Assembly: GCF_022682495.2 (NCBI RefSeq)
Contig: NC_071398.1
Coordinates: 100,361,880 to 100,425,879, forward strand
Direction of reading: 5' to 3'
DNA from: Desmodus rotundus
Taxonomy: Eukaryota; Chordata; Mammalia; Chiroptera; Phyllostomidae
Length of the DNA stretch: 64,000 bases
Within the stretch, counting starts at the first letter, position 1, and every line of letters begins with the position of its first letter. The notes under the pieces were generated by a model. It was not told the origin of the DNA, made no database searches, and saw only the letters and a program-made list of their open reading frames with translations. Shown in pieces: positions 46,775 through 57,639 of the stretch. The position numbers and the translations under genes are program-made.

Positions 46775-46870
46775 TGTTCAGACTCCCTATTCATCAAGGA
46801 AATGAATTCCATATGCATAATTCATTTCTTTTGTGAACTTTCTTCCCCTGCGGGGACTTAATGCTCCCCA
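46775..46870. promoter_or_regulatory. candidate conserved non-coding element Q with inverted POU-like site
   Basis: A sharply AT-rich island has a perfect 10-bp inverted repeat, GAAATGAATT at 46799-46808 and AATTCATTTC at 46819-46828. The repeat encloses the 10-bp centre CCATATGCAT, which itself contains ATGCAT, a POU-type palindrome. Such a symmetric arrangement would suit a dimeric homeodomain or POU factor. Confidence 0.48.
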
Positions 46871-47269
46871 GTGCGCCGGGGACAGAGACAGAGACAGAAG
46901 GACGAGCGCGCAAGGGGGCAAAATGCCTTTCCCGCGCACCCAGGGCAGAAAGGGCCAAGAGGTCTGGCCTCTGCTGGCTGCCACCTTGCGTCCCACATTC
47001 TGTCGCCAAAGGAGGGGCAGCCTGTGCTGGTCATTAGGGGCCAATGGGCTTTGTCCTCAAGGGCGAGTGGCCCAGGGAGCCTGGGGGCTTCTGGAGGCTA
47101 GAGGCCTCTTTCAAAACGCAGAGACCGCCCCCGCAGGCGGGCAGAGCGAAACTGACAGAGCCCCCACCCTGCGTGTTCCTGCTCTTACCAAGAACCCAAA
47201 CCAAACAAAGGCCCTCGAGGGCCCACTGCGCTGTGTTGAACAGCTGTTGCATTTGGAGAAAAAGCAGTC

Positions 47270-47350
47270 CCTGGTCCAAAGTCAGATCCGAAAAACAGCT
47301 TCATTAAGAGAAAGATTCACTTACATGAACTCCAAGTCTGAAAGTGAGGA
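47270..47350. promoter_or_regulatory. candidate conserved non-coding element R
   Basis: The block runs 'cagcttcattaagagaaagattcacttacatgaactcc' and is unlike any recognised repeat. It is followed by element S about 100 bases later. Confidence 0.36.
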
Positions 47351-47449
47351 GCAGCTGAGAGACAGATCTGCCAACTGGGCAGCCCACCGACTCCACTGGC
47401 TGAGGTCACCTTTCGGCAAGACACACTGACCCACAGGACGTCCTGAACT

Positions 47450-47665
47450 CGCAGGCCTTCATTATTAACTCTTTAATAATAGTCCAGAGTCCCCCAAGTT
47501 CAGAAGTGGCCTGATAAATTGCAGAACAGACATCAAGGCCAAGGTGGAGCTTTTATTCTAGCACAGTCCATCTTGGGGAATGGATGCTCCTTAGCATCTC
47601 ACTTAATATCTTTTTAATGCATCTTTATTTTCTCTTTTTATCTTCTGTCTTCCTCCATCTTCATA
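47450..47665. promoter_or_regulatory. candidate conserved non-coding element S
   Basis: The island opens with 'ccttcattattaactctttaataatagtcc'. It continues with 'gcctgataaattgcagaacagacatcaaggcc' and 'cacttaatatctttttaatgcatctttatttt'. Multiple TTAAT cores and a SOX/TCF-like 'catcaaggcc' are present. Confidence 0.46.
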
Positions 47666-47669
47666 AAAA

Positions 47670-48330
47670 AAGGGGTAGGGTAAGGGAATGGGGGATTGAT
47701 TATCATCTTAGATTCGGGACCTCTCGTGCCCAGTTTGCTGAGCTGCCTTGGGGAAGTGGGTGGGCTGGCTCCCTGCACCGTCTGGGATCAGCATCATTCT
47801 GTACGCAGCTCCTTGAATGGATGGACCCCAAGTGCTGTTTAATACGTAATCATGCAGCTTCACCTACCTACTTTTTCTCTTCGTGGTCTGACACAGACTG
47901 GGGGGGAGGGAGCCAGCAAGTGAGTGTGGGGCAGAAGGGCCACCAGCACAGTGCACCTTCACTGTGACTCCTGTGGGTTGACTATGAAGACAAATGAACC
48001 CTCCACGTCTTTCATCTGATGCATGAAAACCAGAGCGCACTCTCTACCCACCCCCTACGGAAGCACACGCCCAACAAGCACTCCACGGAGCAGCTCAGTG
48101 GCGTCCAGACAGGTATGGGTGTGACCTGCCGAGCTGCTCCAGGCCCAGGGCCCCGGCCTCAGAGAGGCACGCTGCGAGTAGGACAGACAGAAGGGCGCCG
48201 GGGATGCACGAGTGAAAAGAGGGCATCGGTGAGCAGAGCTGCCGCAGCGCACACAGTGCCTGCCCGCCCACCGGGGCACTGTCAGACGGGGGCGCGTCCC
48301 GCAAGGGCCATGGAGTTGGATGGACAGACC
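47670..48330. other. unique non-coding sequence
   Basis: Nothing gene-like was recognised. Confidence 0.55.
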
Positions 48331-48335
48331 TGCGC

Positions 48336-48560
48336 CTGACCCCAGCCACGCCCCTTCCTGGCTACATGATCTTGGGACATGAATCTAACCCCTCAAGCCA
48401 CATCTGCAAAATATATGCTATAATTTCCTTTTTTTGTAGAATGTTTGTAAGAATGTAATTAGATTCAGACATGTAAAATAACTTGGGAGTGTGCCCAAGA
48501 ATGTATGGGTGTCATACATGCAGTGTGCACCTAGTAAGTTATAACTTCAGGTACAGGTAT
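48336..48560 (+). repeat. MIR SINE, nearly complete
   Basis: The order 'cccttcctggctacatgatcttgggacatgaatctaacccctcaagcc', 'acatctgcaaaatatatgc', 'gtaagaatgtaattagattcagacatgtaaaataact' and 'tgcacctagtaagtt' tracks the MIR consensus from core to 3' end with clear divergence. Confidence 0.72.
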
Positions 48561-48564
48561 TAGC

Positions 48565-49360
48565 TCATTTAACCACTGGAAACACACAGGGACGCACACA
48601 GACGTGGTGACAGACAGGCTGATGTGGCGCGAAGCAGGAGGTCACACTACGGGACTCACAGACAACACTTCGTGTCTGAAGTGTGCCACGCCATGCACCT
48701 GCTGCTTAGCCGGCTCAAAGGTGAGTCACAGAGAATAAAGGAGCCCGAGCCCTTCATCCCTCACCGGGCCCTGCACCCTGTCCTGGAGGGCACTCGTCCG
48801 CACGGTGGGATGGCAGAGGTGGGACAGGCACTTCTGTGCCACAGCATCCCTGCTCCGCTTCCTGCGCTCAGTCTGGACAGTGAGAGGCACCGCTCAGTCT
48901 CGGGTTCTGGAGCACCTGCCCCCTGTGTCCCCACTCCCCACTCCAGCTGCATCAGCATATTTCCACGTGCCTTGATGGATGAAGATGGATGGGGGACCGT
49001 CATCCTCGGTGAAATCACTGTCTCATCAAGGTTATACCAGCCTCGAGTGTCTCCACCTCCCTGTGTTTGGCTGGGCCTCTAATAACAGAATTAACGGCAG
49101 AATTAGTGCCCGGGAGACTCCCAGTGAAATACACTGATGCCCCAGAGTGAAGCTTCCTCCTGGACCTCCCAGTTCATAAGCCATCCATCAGCTACTTCCA
49201 TGCTTTAACTTAAAACACAGCATCACCTCTATCAGCAGAAGCCGCCTCTCCACTCTTAAGCCCGAATTAGCTGGGCCAGGCCAACAACGAGAGGTGGCGT
49301 GTCCCAATTGCTGCAGCGACCCCAGCCAAAGCAGAGGGCAGAGGGCGTTAAACCCACTGT
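48565..49360. other. mostly unique sequence with a small AT-rich patch
   Basis: The patch at 49075-49140 has 'ctctaataacagaattaacggcagaattagtgccc', with two AGAATTA copies about 14 bases apart. The rest holds nothing recognised. Confidence 0.45.
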
Positions 49361-49364
49361 CCCC

Positions 49365-49435
49365 ACGACTGGACTGCGAGCTCCTTGAGGGCAGATGGTT
49401 TTGTTGCTTTTCCTCCTACCCTTCACAAGGTCTAT
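49365..49435 (+). repeat. possible L2 3'-region fragment
   Basis: The segment 'ggactgcgagctccttgagggcagatggttttgttgc' matches the common L2 phrase 'gactgtaagctccttgagggcagggac'. Only a short part is present. Confidence 0.55.
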
Positions 49436-49439
49436 TGTT

Positions 49440-51785
49440 CTCTGAGCCGATGGCGTGTGCTCACTTGTCCCTGCTGATGGCAGAGGAGCCTGGCTCGTGG
49501 TGACAGAAAGACCCAAACGTCGGGACCTGTACATGGAGCACCTCCCCCCCTGCCTGAGGACTCAACAAGGCAAGGCCGCAGTGCCAAGCAGGCCCTCGGC
49601 CAGAGGAACAGCCCCAACACATTGCCATATCGCTCTTATGAAAGGTCCTCTCCCAACCAGAGACACGTGGGCGGTTCTTCACGTGAAAACAGACAGGTGT
49701 CCCGAGTGTCCTAGTCTGGCATCAAACTGAGGAGCAACAGGGGTCAGAGCAGGATGGGCGCTGGGTGAGGCGCCTGGGGTCCACTTTTAGTCCCATGTCT
49801 TAGGAACAACCGCACGCCCCTGCCACAGCGGCACTCACCAGGGGACCGTCTCCGCAAGGTGTAACAAACTGGCACCCAGTCCCCAGTTCTGAAGGGGGTC
49901 ACTGCTCACCTCGCACGTGCACCTCTCGGAGATGGGGGGATGGAAAGGCCCCCGGAAGAGAGGCCTCATAGCAGCTCTCTGCTAACCTGTCCATTCAAAC
50001 AAGTTCTGACAACATGAGAAGGAGGGAGCGGGGGAGGGAGAGGAGGAGAGAAGGAGTACCCAGAAAGCAGAGCGCCCGTTTTGTAACTCATCCAAGAACT
50101 TTATCTCCTGGACCTTGCTTTCCAGGCTGACCTGTGAGAATCAAAGGCTTCGAACTCATCACAGCCGTAACCCCCCCAGAGGGCCACCAGACTGGGCACA
50201 AGCGAGCCCAGCGTGTGATGCTGGTGGGGGAAGGGGGCCATCCTGGAGTTCCTGCCAGCAGACAAGAGCTGCCCCTCCTCACAATGCTCTCCGGCTGAGA
50301 GCAACTAAAAGTAAAGCTGAAGTTCTCAAAATCCACGGGAAGATGCGCAGGCTGCTACCCTGCTCCTCCTGCCATCCCATGCCCACCCACAGATTGGCGG
50401 GGAACCCCATGGAGTGGCTGGGGCTACACCACCAGCTACCTTTGGGGGCTGCTGAGGTGTCTGCGTGTCACAGAGAGAGAGACAGCCATATGCAGCGTGG
50501 CACCAAAGGCAAGGTGTTTCCAAATGTGGCCAAGCAGGCGGCAGCAGAGGGAGCCCTTCTGGAGGAGGGGAGAGGCCGGCTGCTGGTCTAGGTGAGGTCC
50601 CTGGGAGTCCTCCTGGCCTGAGCTAAGCCTGCCTCCTGAGTGTCACAGGGCAGCAGCCAGGCCCCTTCACCAACAGAGATGGGTGACTGGACCCCTCTCT
50701 TATCTCCTTGCTCCCTGCCCCCAACCGCAAGCCAAAGGCCAAGATGAGTTCCAAGAGTAAGCGGTGGCACGGGTCCCTGGAATGTGACAGTCAGCAGCAG
50801 GTCAGGGAGCACGCGGCTGAGGGAACAGGTGGCATGGAATCTCAGAGCCACACTGCTGTGCGCTCCCTGCTCCAAGGCACCGAAAGGGGCCCTGAGGGTC
50901 TCCCCCAGCCCGGGGGAGCAGGAATGGAGGAGGATGTCAGTGCCCTGGAGAGGGTCTGGAGGAGTGTTAGAAGGTCCTCTAGAAGGTTCTGAGAGACCAA
51001 GCCCTCTGTGGACAGAGAAGTCAGGCTGTCGGCAGCCACCTGGACAGAAGCCCGTGTCTGTGTTTGCTTTAGGACACGCGTGACTAGTGAGAGTAAGAAC
51101 ACACTGTCCTTCGCGGAGGGTCCTCACAGCGATCGCTGAGTGGGGCAGTCAAAGCTGGTAATTCCTAATGCAGCTTACCTACTCTGGGAACCAGGTCAAC
51201 ACCTCGTCCTTGCTGGGGACGCTGAAGGATGAGAGCACTTAGTAGGACTTCAACCAGAGAGGCGAGGCAAGGCAAGAACCCAGAGCCTCCTGGGTGGAAG
51301 CCCTACCCATCCAGGCAGAGCTGAGAAGCCCCAAGCCGTACCTGGCCCGCTGCCCCGGAGCTTGGCGGGGCTTCCAGAAGCAGGCTGCAATCTGTCCAGA
51401 GGACACGGGCTGACCCGGTGACGCCAAGTACCAGCTTCAGCCTGTCTGCGCCGGGACTGCCTGCACTCCTCCACACCCCAGGGCCTTCGCTGAGCGCATC
51501 AGCCCTAGATTTGCTCCTCTTGGCACCAGTGGTCTCTAGGTCCCACATCACCTCACTGCTCCACAGGGCTGTCCCGTCGCCTGTGACATGCAAGCAGCCC
51601 CCCTAACTGGTCCTGGAGGGACCACCTAAGAATCAACTACTTTCCTGGCTCCCCAGGAACCAAGTCTCCTCCCACCTCAGTGCAGGGCGCAGGAGGCTCG
51701 GAAGGCTAACCCTGAAGACAAAAGCCGAGATCACGTCTGCTCTGAACAGGCTGGCCTTCTCCCCCTGGCGACGTCACGCTGGCTG
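49440..51785. other. unique GC-rich non-coding sequence
   Basis: No exon, RNA gene or repeat was recognised. Confidence 0.55.
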
Positions 51786-51789
51786 CACG

Positions 51790-51900
51790 TCAGTCACACA
51801 GGAGCCAGCACACATGCACCTTCTGGACCCTCACATCCACCCTGTGAGGCAGATGCGGCTGTGCTCCAAGGCAAGGAGGCCAGGCTCAGGCAGGCAGCGG
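51790..51900 (-). repeat. possible MIR SINE fragment
   Basis: The segment 'cctcacatccaccctgtgaggcagatgcggctgtgctccaaggcaaggaggccaggctcagg' follows the reverse MIR order (ccctgtgaggtaggtactattattatcccc...aaactgaggc). It is short and diverged. Confidence 0.45.
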
Positions 51901-51904
51901 CTCT

Positions 51905-54155
51905 CGCAGAGCCCCGCATGGGGCCCAGGTGGGGGTGTGGGTAGACAGGGCCTTTGGCCCCCACCCGGGCTATGGTTCAACAGCTGCACAACGGAGGGCC
52001 GGTATCCAACTCACCCCGCACGGGCAGGTCACGGGTGAGCACACGCCCGCTCCCCTTACTCCCTGCTGGGCGTGTCTTCCTGAGGCACCCACTCCGCAGA
52101 CTCCTCAGACCCCACCCACACCAAGGGCCCAGGCTGGCACTCTGACCCAGGGGGCCTCTGCCAAGCCGGCGTCCTCCGCATCTGCAGTGAGCAGGCAACC
52201 CTGCTGCATGGGTCATGCGCGGAGGTGCTGGTCGGAGCTGGGGGAAGGGCGGCCAGTGGAGAGGCCTGCCTTTACCCTCCAATGGCTCTACTCCTCAGAC
52301 CCCCAGGAGCAGCCCGGGCCCGGCTCTGCACCTCTTGCCTTGGCACAGGGTGTGTGCGTGCGTGCCCACGGGTCCATCAGAAAATTGGCGGCTGTGTGAC
52401 GCTCACACGTGCAGAGTCAAGGTTGCCAGGCTCGGTGAGGCAGCACCCAGGGAGGGCTGTCCCTTCTGACGCCACCCTGGCTCAGGGGCTCAACCAAGGC
52501 CTAAGCACCGGCAAAAGGTAACAGCTGAAAGAGGCTGAGCACAAGCTGGGCTCGGCCCCGCTCGGTCAGGGCTGCTACTGCCGAAGCATTTGTGTGGGCG
52601 TGTGCCCACCCTGGGCACGGCCTCTCCCTGGAGCTCAGGCCGACAGTGACCCAGGGATGCTGCTCCATTTCCAGCAGACCCAACAGGAAGAGGCACAGAA
52701 AGAGGCGCAGTGACCAGCCGGCTGCTGTTGCTAGGCAGCAGGATTATGTCCCTTCCCGCTGCTTGGCAACCAGCATCTCCATCACACACTCACAGTGCCT
52801 GCGGAGGCAACAGTGCCCTGAACTGTTGTCTCTGGGCCCTCAGAGAGCAGGGCGGACTTCAGGGGAGGCCCCAACAGGCCCCGATGCCCCGAGGGGCCCC
52901 CAGCATGACAGCCCCAGGTAATCAGAAAGCCTCCCTGTAGCGACACTGGCGCTAGGACCAGACAGTGGCACAGACCCGTGCCCGAGGGCAGTGAAGTGCC
53001 ATGGAGGGAAGCCCTGGGTCAGCGAGCTTGGGCTCCAGAGGAGAAGCTGTGCTGTGGGCCCCACACCTCTGAGGAGGTCGCAGTGGACAGACCTTGTGCT
53101 TAGGGTCGGCTGGGAAGTGGCTGGCGAGAAGGTAAGAGGACCACGGCCTTAAACAGTGATGCTTCCTTCTGCGGTCCTGGAACCCGGCAAACTGTCCCCA
53201 TCAGTCACCCTCACCTCCCGGGTCACAGCCAGCCAGCTCCCCAACAGCAGGACCAAAACTGCCACCTCATGGCTTTCATCGAGAGCTGCCCCAGCTACAC
53301 CAGGACGCCTGCAGCCGCCTCCTGCCCCTCCTTCCTGCCCCTCCTGGAGGAGAAAAGGCAGGCACCCAGGTCCCAGAGGGCAAGTCCCTCAGAAGCTGTG
53401 ACTTCCAGCCAACCGTCCAGCCCCTTGGCACCCAGCTTGCACATTTCAGGCTGGACCCACAGAATAGGCGCGCTAGTGCTCGTCTCTCTCGGTGGCACAG
53501 AGGCCCCGCCGTTCCACAGGGGAGCTCTCCTGGGAGCCCAGTAGCCAGGAGCAGGTGGAGCTCCGAGCTCTGCTCCGTCCCCAGAAGCAGCCCCTGGGAC
53601 CCTCCAAATCACCCACAGGGTTTTAGAACGGCCTGATTCTCCTGCGAATGCAGTGAGGTCAGCCCGGCAAGGTCAGCCGCAGTGACAACCATGGTGGCAT
53701 TTCATCCTCTTCTCAGCCCTGCCTGGAGAGTCTCTCCCCCAGTTAAAATTAACCAGGCCAGCTCCCGGAGCTCGGGCAAGGAGCCCTCCTGTGGGTGGAG
53801 TTTGGCTCCTTAAACTGAGCGGCACGGCAGCTCTAAGTGCAAAGTTACACTGAGCATCGTTCACCCTATTGCTGGGCAACACGAGAGCAGCCTGGCAGCG
53901 CCGCAGCGCCCTCCCCACATACCCGGCACTGAGCTTCAGGGCCTCGGCTTCCCTGCATCCTGAGCAGGAGAGGGACCAGCTTCCCTTTAGGATCGACAGC
54001 TTTGCAGGAACACAACAACTGCAGGCCTCGGGCCTTCCAAGTGGCCAGGGACCGGACGTCACAGCCCCCTTGAGGACAGCCTCCCCGGGCATTTGACAAA
54101 GCCGGTGTCCACGCATGAGGTCGCACAGGACAAGAGGATCCAAGCAGAGAGAAGA
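51905..54155. other. unique GC-rich non-coding sequence
   Basis: Nothing was recognised beyond overlapping frames without domain content. Confidence 0.55.
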
Positions 54156-54501
54156 GTCTCTGTCCCCTCTCATGTTCTCTCTGCAGCCAGCTAACAGGGG
54201 ACTAGAGGTCCAAGTGTGAGGCCTTTGCAGTCACAGAACACTCCAGTGCCACCAAAAACCACGGGAAATGCTGTGTCACCAAATGAAAACCTAATGAAGC
54301 AGGGTGCAGCCAAGAGGAGGGCCCCAAAAAGGAATTTGTAATGGGGTCCAGAACTCAAAGTGTCCAGGAAATATTAGAAAAATATATATAGGATGTCCTC
54401 ACCCCCACAAGCCTGAGCCAGGGGGGAGGGGACACATGGAACAGGGCCATTCAGGGCTGTTTTGGGTAGCAAGAGCTTTGCAGCTAACCCCTGACACAGT
54501 C

Positions 54502-54548
54502 ATTTAACATATCTATAACCTTTAACTGGTTTCATAGATATGTTAAAT
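54502..54548. repeat. perfect 15-bp inverted repeat (hairpin)
   Basis: ATTTAACATATCTAT at 54502-54516 is exactly complementary to ATAGATATGTTAAAT at 54534-54548, with a 17-base loop between. The arms are AT-rich. This may be a structural part of the surrounding LTR-like element. Confidence 0.9.
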
Positions 54549-54832
54549 AGCTGTGCCCATGCTTTGAGCCAAGGGGATGGGAGAGAATTCCACCCAAGAT
54601 GGGACTGGGAAGCAACTCCCCTTGGTTACAGGGCCTGCGTGAGAGCTTGGAGATGATTGGCTCCATGCCATGGGGCCACACCTGCCCAGACTTACTATGG
54701 CAGCCCAGTAAAGCTGGAAGAGTACGGGGATGCTGGCAGGTGTAGCTGACTGTAGGAGGAGTCGGAAATGGGGCTGCAAAGGAAGATGGGCGCTGGGATT
54801 TAAACCTAGGCCCGGCAGCCATAGAGGGGGTA

Positions 54833-54980
54833 GACCACACGGTTCTGGAGTGAATAGGAGGACCAAGAGGTTCTGAGGGGAAAGGAGAGAACCACGAGGT
54901 TCTGAAGCAAGTAGATAGGTAGAGGTCCACATGGTTCTGATGAAATGAATAGGAAAAGAAGAGGACCACGAGGTTTTGGA
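54833..54980 (+). repeat. five degenerate tandem units of 28-39 bp
   Basis: Each unit opens with a version of GACCACRAGGTTCTG, at 54833, 54861, 54890, 54925 and 54964. The variable remainder is rich in A and G. Shorter relatives (gccacacggctt, gccacatggcttt) continue to about 55110. The pattern looks like an expanded array within an LTR. Confidence 0.75.
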
Positions 54981-55369
54981 ATGCTTTTTGCCACACGGCT
55001 TAGGCAGCAGGAGAGGCTTTGCCAGGAAAAAAAGGGGAGAACGGACTCTTGCTGGTGGGCCATGAGAAGATGCCACATGGCTTTGGATTAACTGGAGATT
55101 GGGGCAGCCACACAGCTGATGGTGTCGCAAGCCTGAACCACGGACTTCTACTTCTTTTCCTGAGATAGACGGTGCCCCGGACTGGGCATGGGAAGAGGGA
55201 AGGACTGTGCATCTGTGGGTATTCTAAAGGACTTTAGTATCTTATTGAAGACATTAAGCCATTACTCTAAGTCTGCGTAACTTTTAAATAAACAATTCCT
55301 TTCCTTTTCACCAGTCTCTGGCATTGAGAGACGTCTTTCCTCTGGTGGTGGGCATTTCGAACCTAGCAG

Positions 55370-56150
55370 GTGGGTGTGGGGGGGGAGGAACCTCCAGAGA
55401 CAGAAAGGGGGGATCCTTTCTTTAATAATTTATTGTGAACCACCCCCGCCCTGCTCTGTAACACTAACATCTCTGGTGAAGGAGAAAAAGATACAAATTG
55501 AAAGGCAACTTTACCAGGCAGTCTACAAGAAACAGTGGGCCGGAAAGAAGCTGGACCTGTGCCCCCTGCACCCTCCCCCACTGGAATGAGACGCCTTCAC
55601 GACGGCCATGTAGCTGGGGGCCCTGCTCAGACACGGGCCTCCGGTTGGTCTCTCCTCTCCCTCTGTTAGCCCAGCCGACTTTGCTTTCTCCCGACTTTGC
55701 TTTCTCCCGCTTTTGCCTCTGAGTCTAAAATTTAACAGTAACTGAGATCAAAAGGTAAAAGAGGGAAAAAGGGGGGAAGGATGCAGGGAGCCAGGATTGA
55801 AGCCTGGGAGGGATACCCAGGGACTCCAGGCCACCAGATTCGTCAAGGCCCATTGCCGGGGCCAGGACGGAGAGGGGAGCCCCCGGCTCCCACTGCTGGC
55901 TGATCCAAGTCCGGTCAGCAAGTGAGTGGAACCTGGCCTCACGTGACCCAGCTCAGGAGGCCAAGTCCAAAGGGATGGAGCTGCGCTGGAGAACAAGGCA
56001 CCAAAGCATGGTCTTTGCTGAGCAGCCAGAGGGGGGCCTGCGGGAGCGGGAGGGGGAGGGGAGAGGGGGAGGGGAGTCCACCTGAGCGCCATCAAACACA
56101 CCCTAACTAGTTAATGCGGGAACCCTCCGTGGAGCCTGGCTACAGGAGAC
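55370..56150. other. unassigned sequence, possibly further retroviral DNA
   Basis: It follows the LTR-like element and contains a 16-bp unit CGACTTTGCTTTCTCC repeated exactly at 55676-55691 and 55692-55707. A G-rich purine tract lies at 56046-56076. No protein motif was recognised. Confidence 0.45.
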
Positions 56151-56154
56151 CAGT

Positions 56155-56240
56155 CTCCACTGAATCAAAATCCTCTCCGCTGTAATATAATAGATGTAAA
56201 TTAAAACAGAAAATCTATCATGCCCCTAATGTTCCCTGAT
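56155..56240. promoter_or_regulatory. candidate conserved non-coding element T
   Basis: It contains 'gaatcaaaatcctctccgctgtaatataatagatg', 'taaattaaaacagaaaatctatcatgc' and 'cctaatgttccc'. A CpG-rich patch (56240-56360) separates it from the next island. Confidence 0.45.
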
Positions 56241-56379
56241 GGCTGCGAGTGGGGATCCGTCCGCGGAGAGGCACCCGGAGGAAGGGTGATGTATGGCGGG
56301 GCTGGATGGAGGGCGAAAAGCGTGGCGAGCAGAGCCCGGGAGTTGCGCAGCCGCTCCGCTCCTCAGACCCAAGGGCAAG

Positions 56380-56560
56380 AGACGAATAAATGTTGATTAG
56401 TGTTGATTTTGTCCGACAAACGCCTGTCGAGTGACAGTTGGGCTAAGCTGCACTGAAAGAGAACCATTAATCTTGGTCTGGTTTAAGTAGAGTATATTAA
56501 TTTGTGTCATTTTTACTAAGTCGCAGGGAGAAAGGCCTCTCGGTGCTTTGCATATGACTG
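56380..56560. promoter_or_regulatory. candidate conserved non-coding element U
   Basis: The island opens with 'aataaatgttgattagtgttgattttg'. It has an inverted CTGTC-gag-TGACAG pair of MEIS-type half sites (about 56424-56436), then 'accattaatcttgg', 'gagtatattaatttgtgtc' and a POU-like TTTGCATA near 56548. Site density is high and no repeat is present. Confidence 0.5.
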
Positions 56561-56689
56561 CCTTGGTGGTTCAGCCCCGTCCGTCCCCACCCCCTCGACC
56601 CCCACTTTTTAAAACAGATACCATGGCGGTGGCAGCAATTTCAAATGACACAGCAGGGGAGCAGGGGGCTGAGAGGCCTCTCTTGGATT

Positions 56690-56785
56690 AAGAAAATAAA
56701 CTCCCAGGGTGTTGGCATGGCAACAGCATTTCAGATGAACTGCTATATATTCAGTGATTAATAAATTAACATTTTTTACAGTTGT
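56690..56785. promoter_or_regulatory. candidate conserved non-coding element V with RFX X-box
   Basis: GTTGGCATGGCAAC at 56711-56724 differs at one of 14 positions from the palindromic X-box GTTGCCATGGCAAC bound by RFX dimers. It lies in AT-rich sequence with 'gtgattaataaattaac' to its right. Confidence 0.5.
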
Positions 56786-56789
56786 TCCT

Positions 56790-57440
56790 TCCTCCCCTCC
56801 CCCACCCACACCTCCCGCCCCAACACACACTTCAACCTTCCCTGAGCTGCATGTCTGGCCTCCCATTAGGAGAGAGAAAGAAGCTGGGCCTACTGGCAGC
56901 CTGGGGTCACTCCTGCCCACAGCTGCCATCTCCCAAGGCAGGCCGCACGGCCTGTCACCTGGGCGGCTGCCGGGGTGGAGGGCAGTGGGCAGACCCACAG
57001 GGAGTGTGCTCTGCAGGGCAGACCCTGAGAGCACAGACCCCAGGCCCAAATGCTGGGGCCCCTCCAAGTCCCTGAGGGCAGGGAACATACACCCAAAGAT
57101 CTACAGGGCCTGAAACAAGGACTGGAAATGAAGTCAGGGCAGCCTGACCCCCACAGTCACCCTACAGGAAGGAAGTTGGGGCCTGGAGGGCAGCCACACA
57201 TCCCGAAGGCCCACACTTAACCCCCCCCTCCCAGCTCCCAGCCGTCTGGTACACACGGAAGGGAAAGGGAAGTGGACGCTGGGCACATGGGGACCGTCCG
57301 ATCCAGACACTTTCAACGATCACATTCACAAGGCGCTCTCGACAAGCCGCTCTCGACATGCCCGTGGTGAAATAGCCCCGGGCTGAAGGTGACTGGGAGA
57401 GGGAAACAGAGAGTTCTGTTTCTCACCTGTGCCCATGCTC
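56790..57440. other. unique GC-rich non-coding sequence
   Basis: Nothing was recognised. Confidence 0.55.
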
Positions 57441-57445
57441 TGGGT

Positions 57446-57634
57446 CAGGGGTCCCCCACCTCCGGGCCCAGGACCGGCACCATCTGGGCCTCTTAGGACT
57501 CGGGCTGCACAGCAGGAGGTGAGCTTAATGTAATGTGCTTAAATCATCCCAAAACCATCCTCCCGACCCTGGTCCGTAGGAAAATTGTCTCCCACAAAAC
57601 CAGTCCCTGGTGTCAAAAAGGTTGGGGACAGCTG
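57446..57634 (+). repeat. MER1-like hAT-Charlie element
   Basis: It begins caggggtccccca and ends ggttggggacagctg, close to the MER1 terminal inverted repeats (CAGGGGTCCCCAACC). Internally it has 'gggctgcacagcaggaggtgagc' and 'gaaaattgtctcccacaaaaccagtccctggtg', both in MER1 order. It is a short, diverged, non-autonomous copy. The 8-bp target duplication is not recognisable. Confidence 0.82.
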
Positions 57635-57639
57635 CCCCA

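Larger units (their letters stand above)
54430..55368 (+). mobile_element. LTR-like retroviral element, probable solo LTR
   Basis: The right part has the structure of an LTR 3' half. It has an AATAAA signal (55287-55292), then a T/C-rich stretch, then 'cagtctctggcattgagagacgtctttcc', ending in a CA at 55368. Upstream are degenerate tandem units (54833-54980) and a perfect hairpin (54502-54548), suggesting a long U3 region. The left boundary and a target-site duplication could not be fixed, so 54430 is a guess and the element may start as early as about 54160. No retroviral protein motif was found, and the 195-codon minus-strand frame inside it is antisense and meaningless. Confidence 0.5.

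Noticed and set aside
54160..54430. Left part of the LTR-like element
   Set aside because: I looked for a TG start with a flanking repeat of the right-hand flank (GGTGG) and found none, so this stretch was not included with confidence.
54543..55130. 195-codon minus-strand frame with repeated PEPCG/SEPRG-like text
   Set aside because: The repetition is the antisense reading of the tandem units in the LTR-like element and shows no known protein family.
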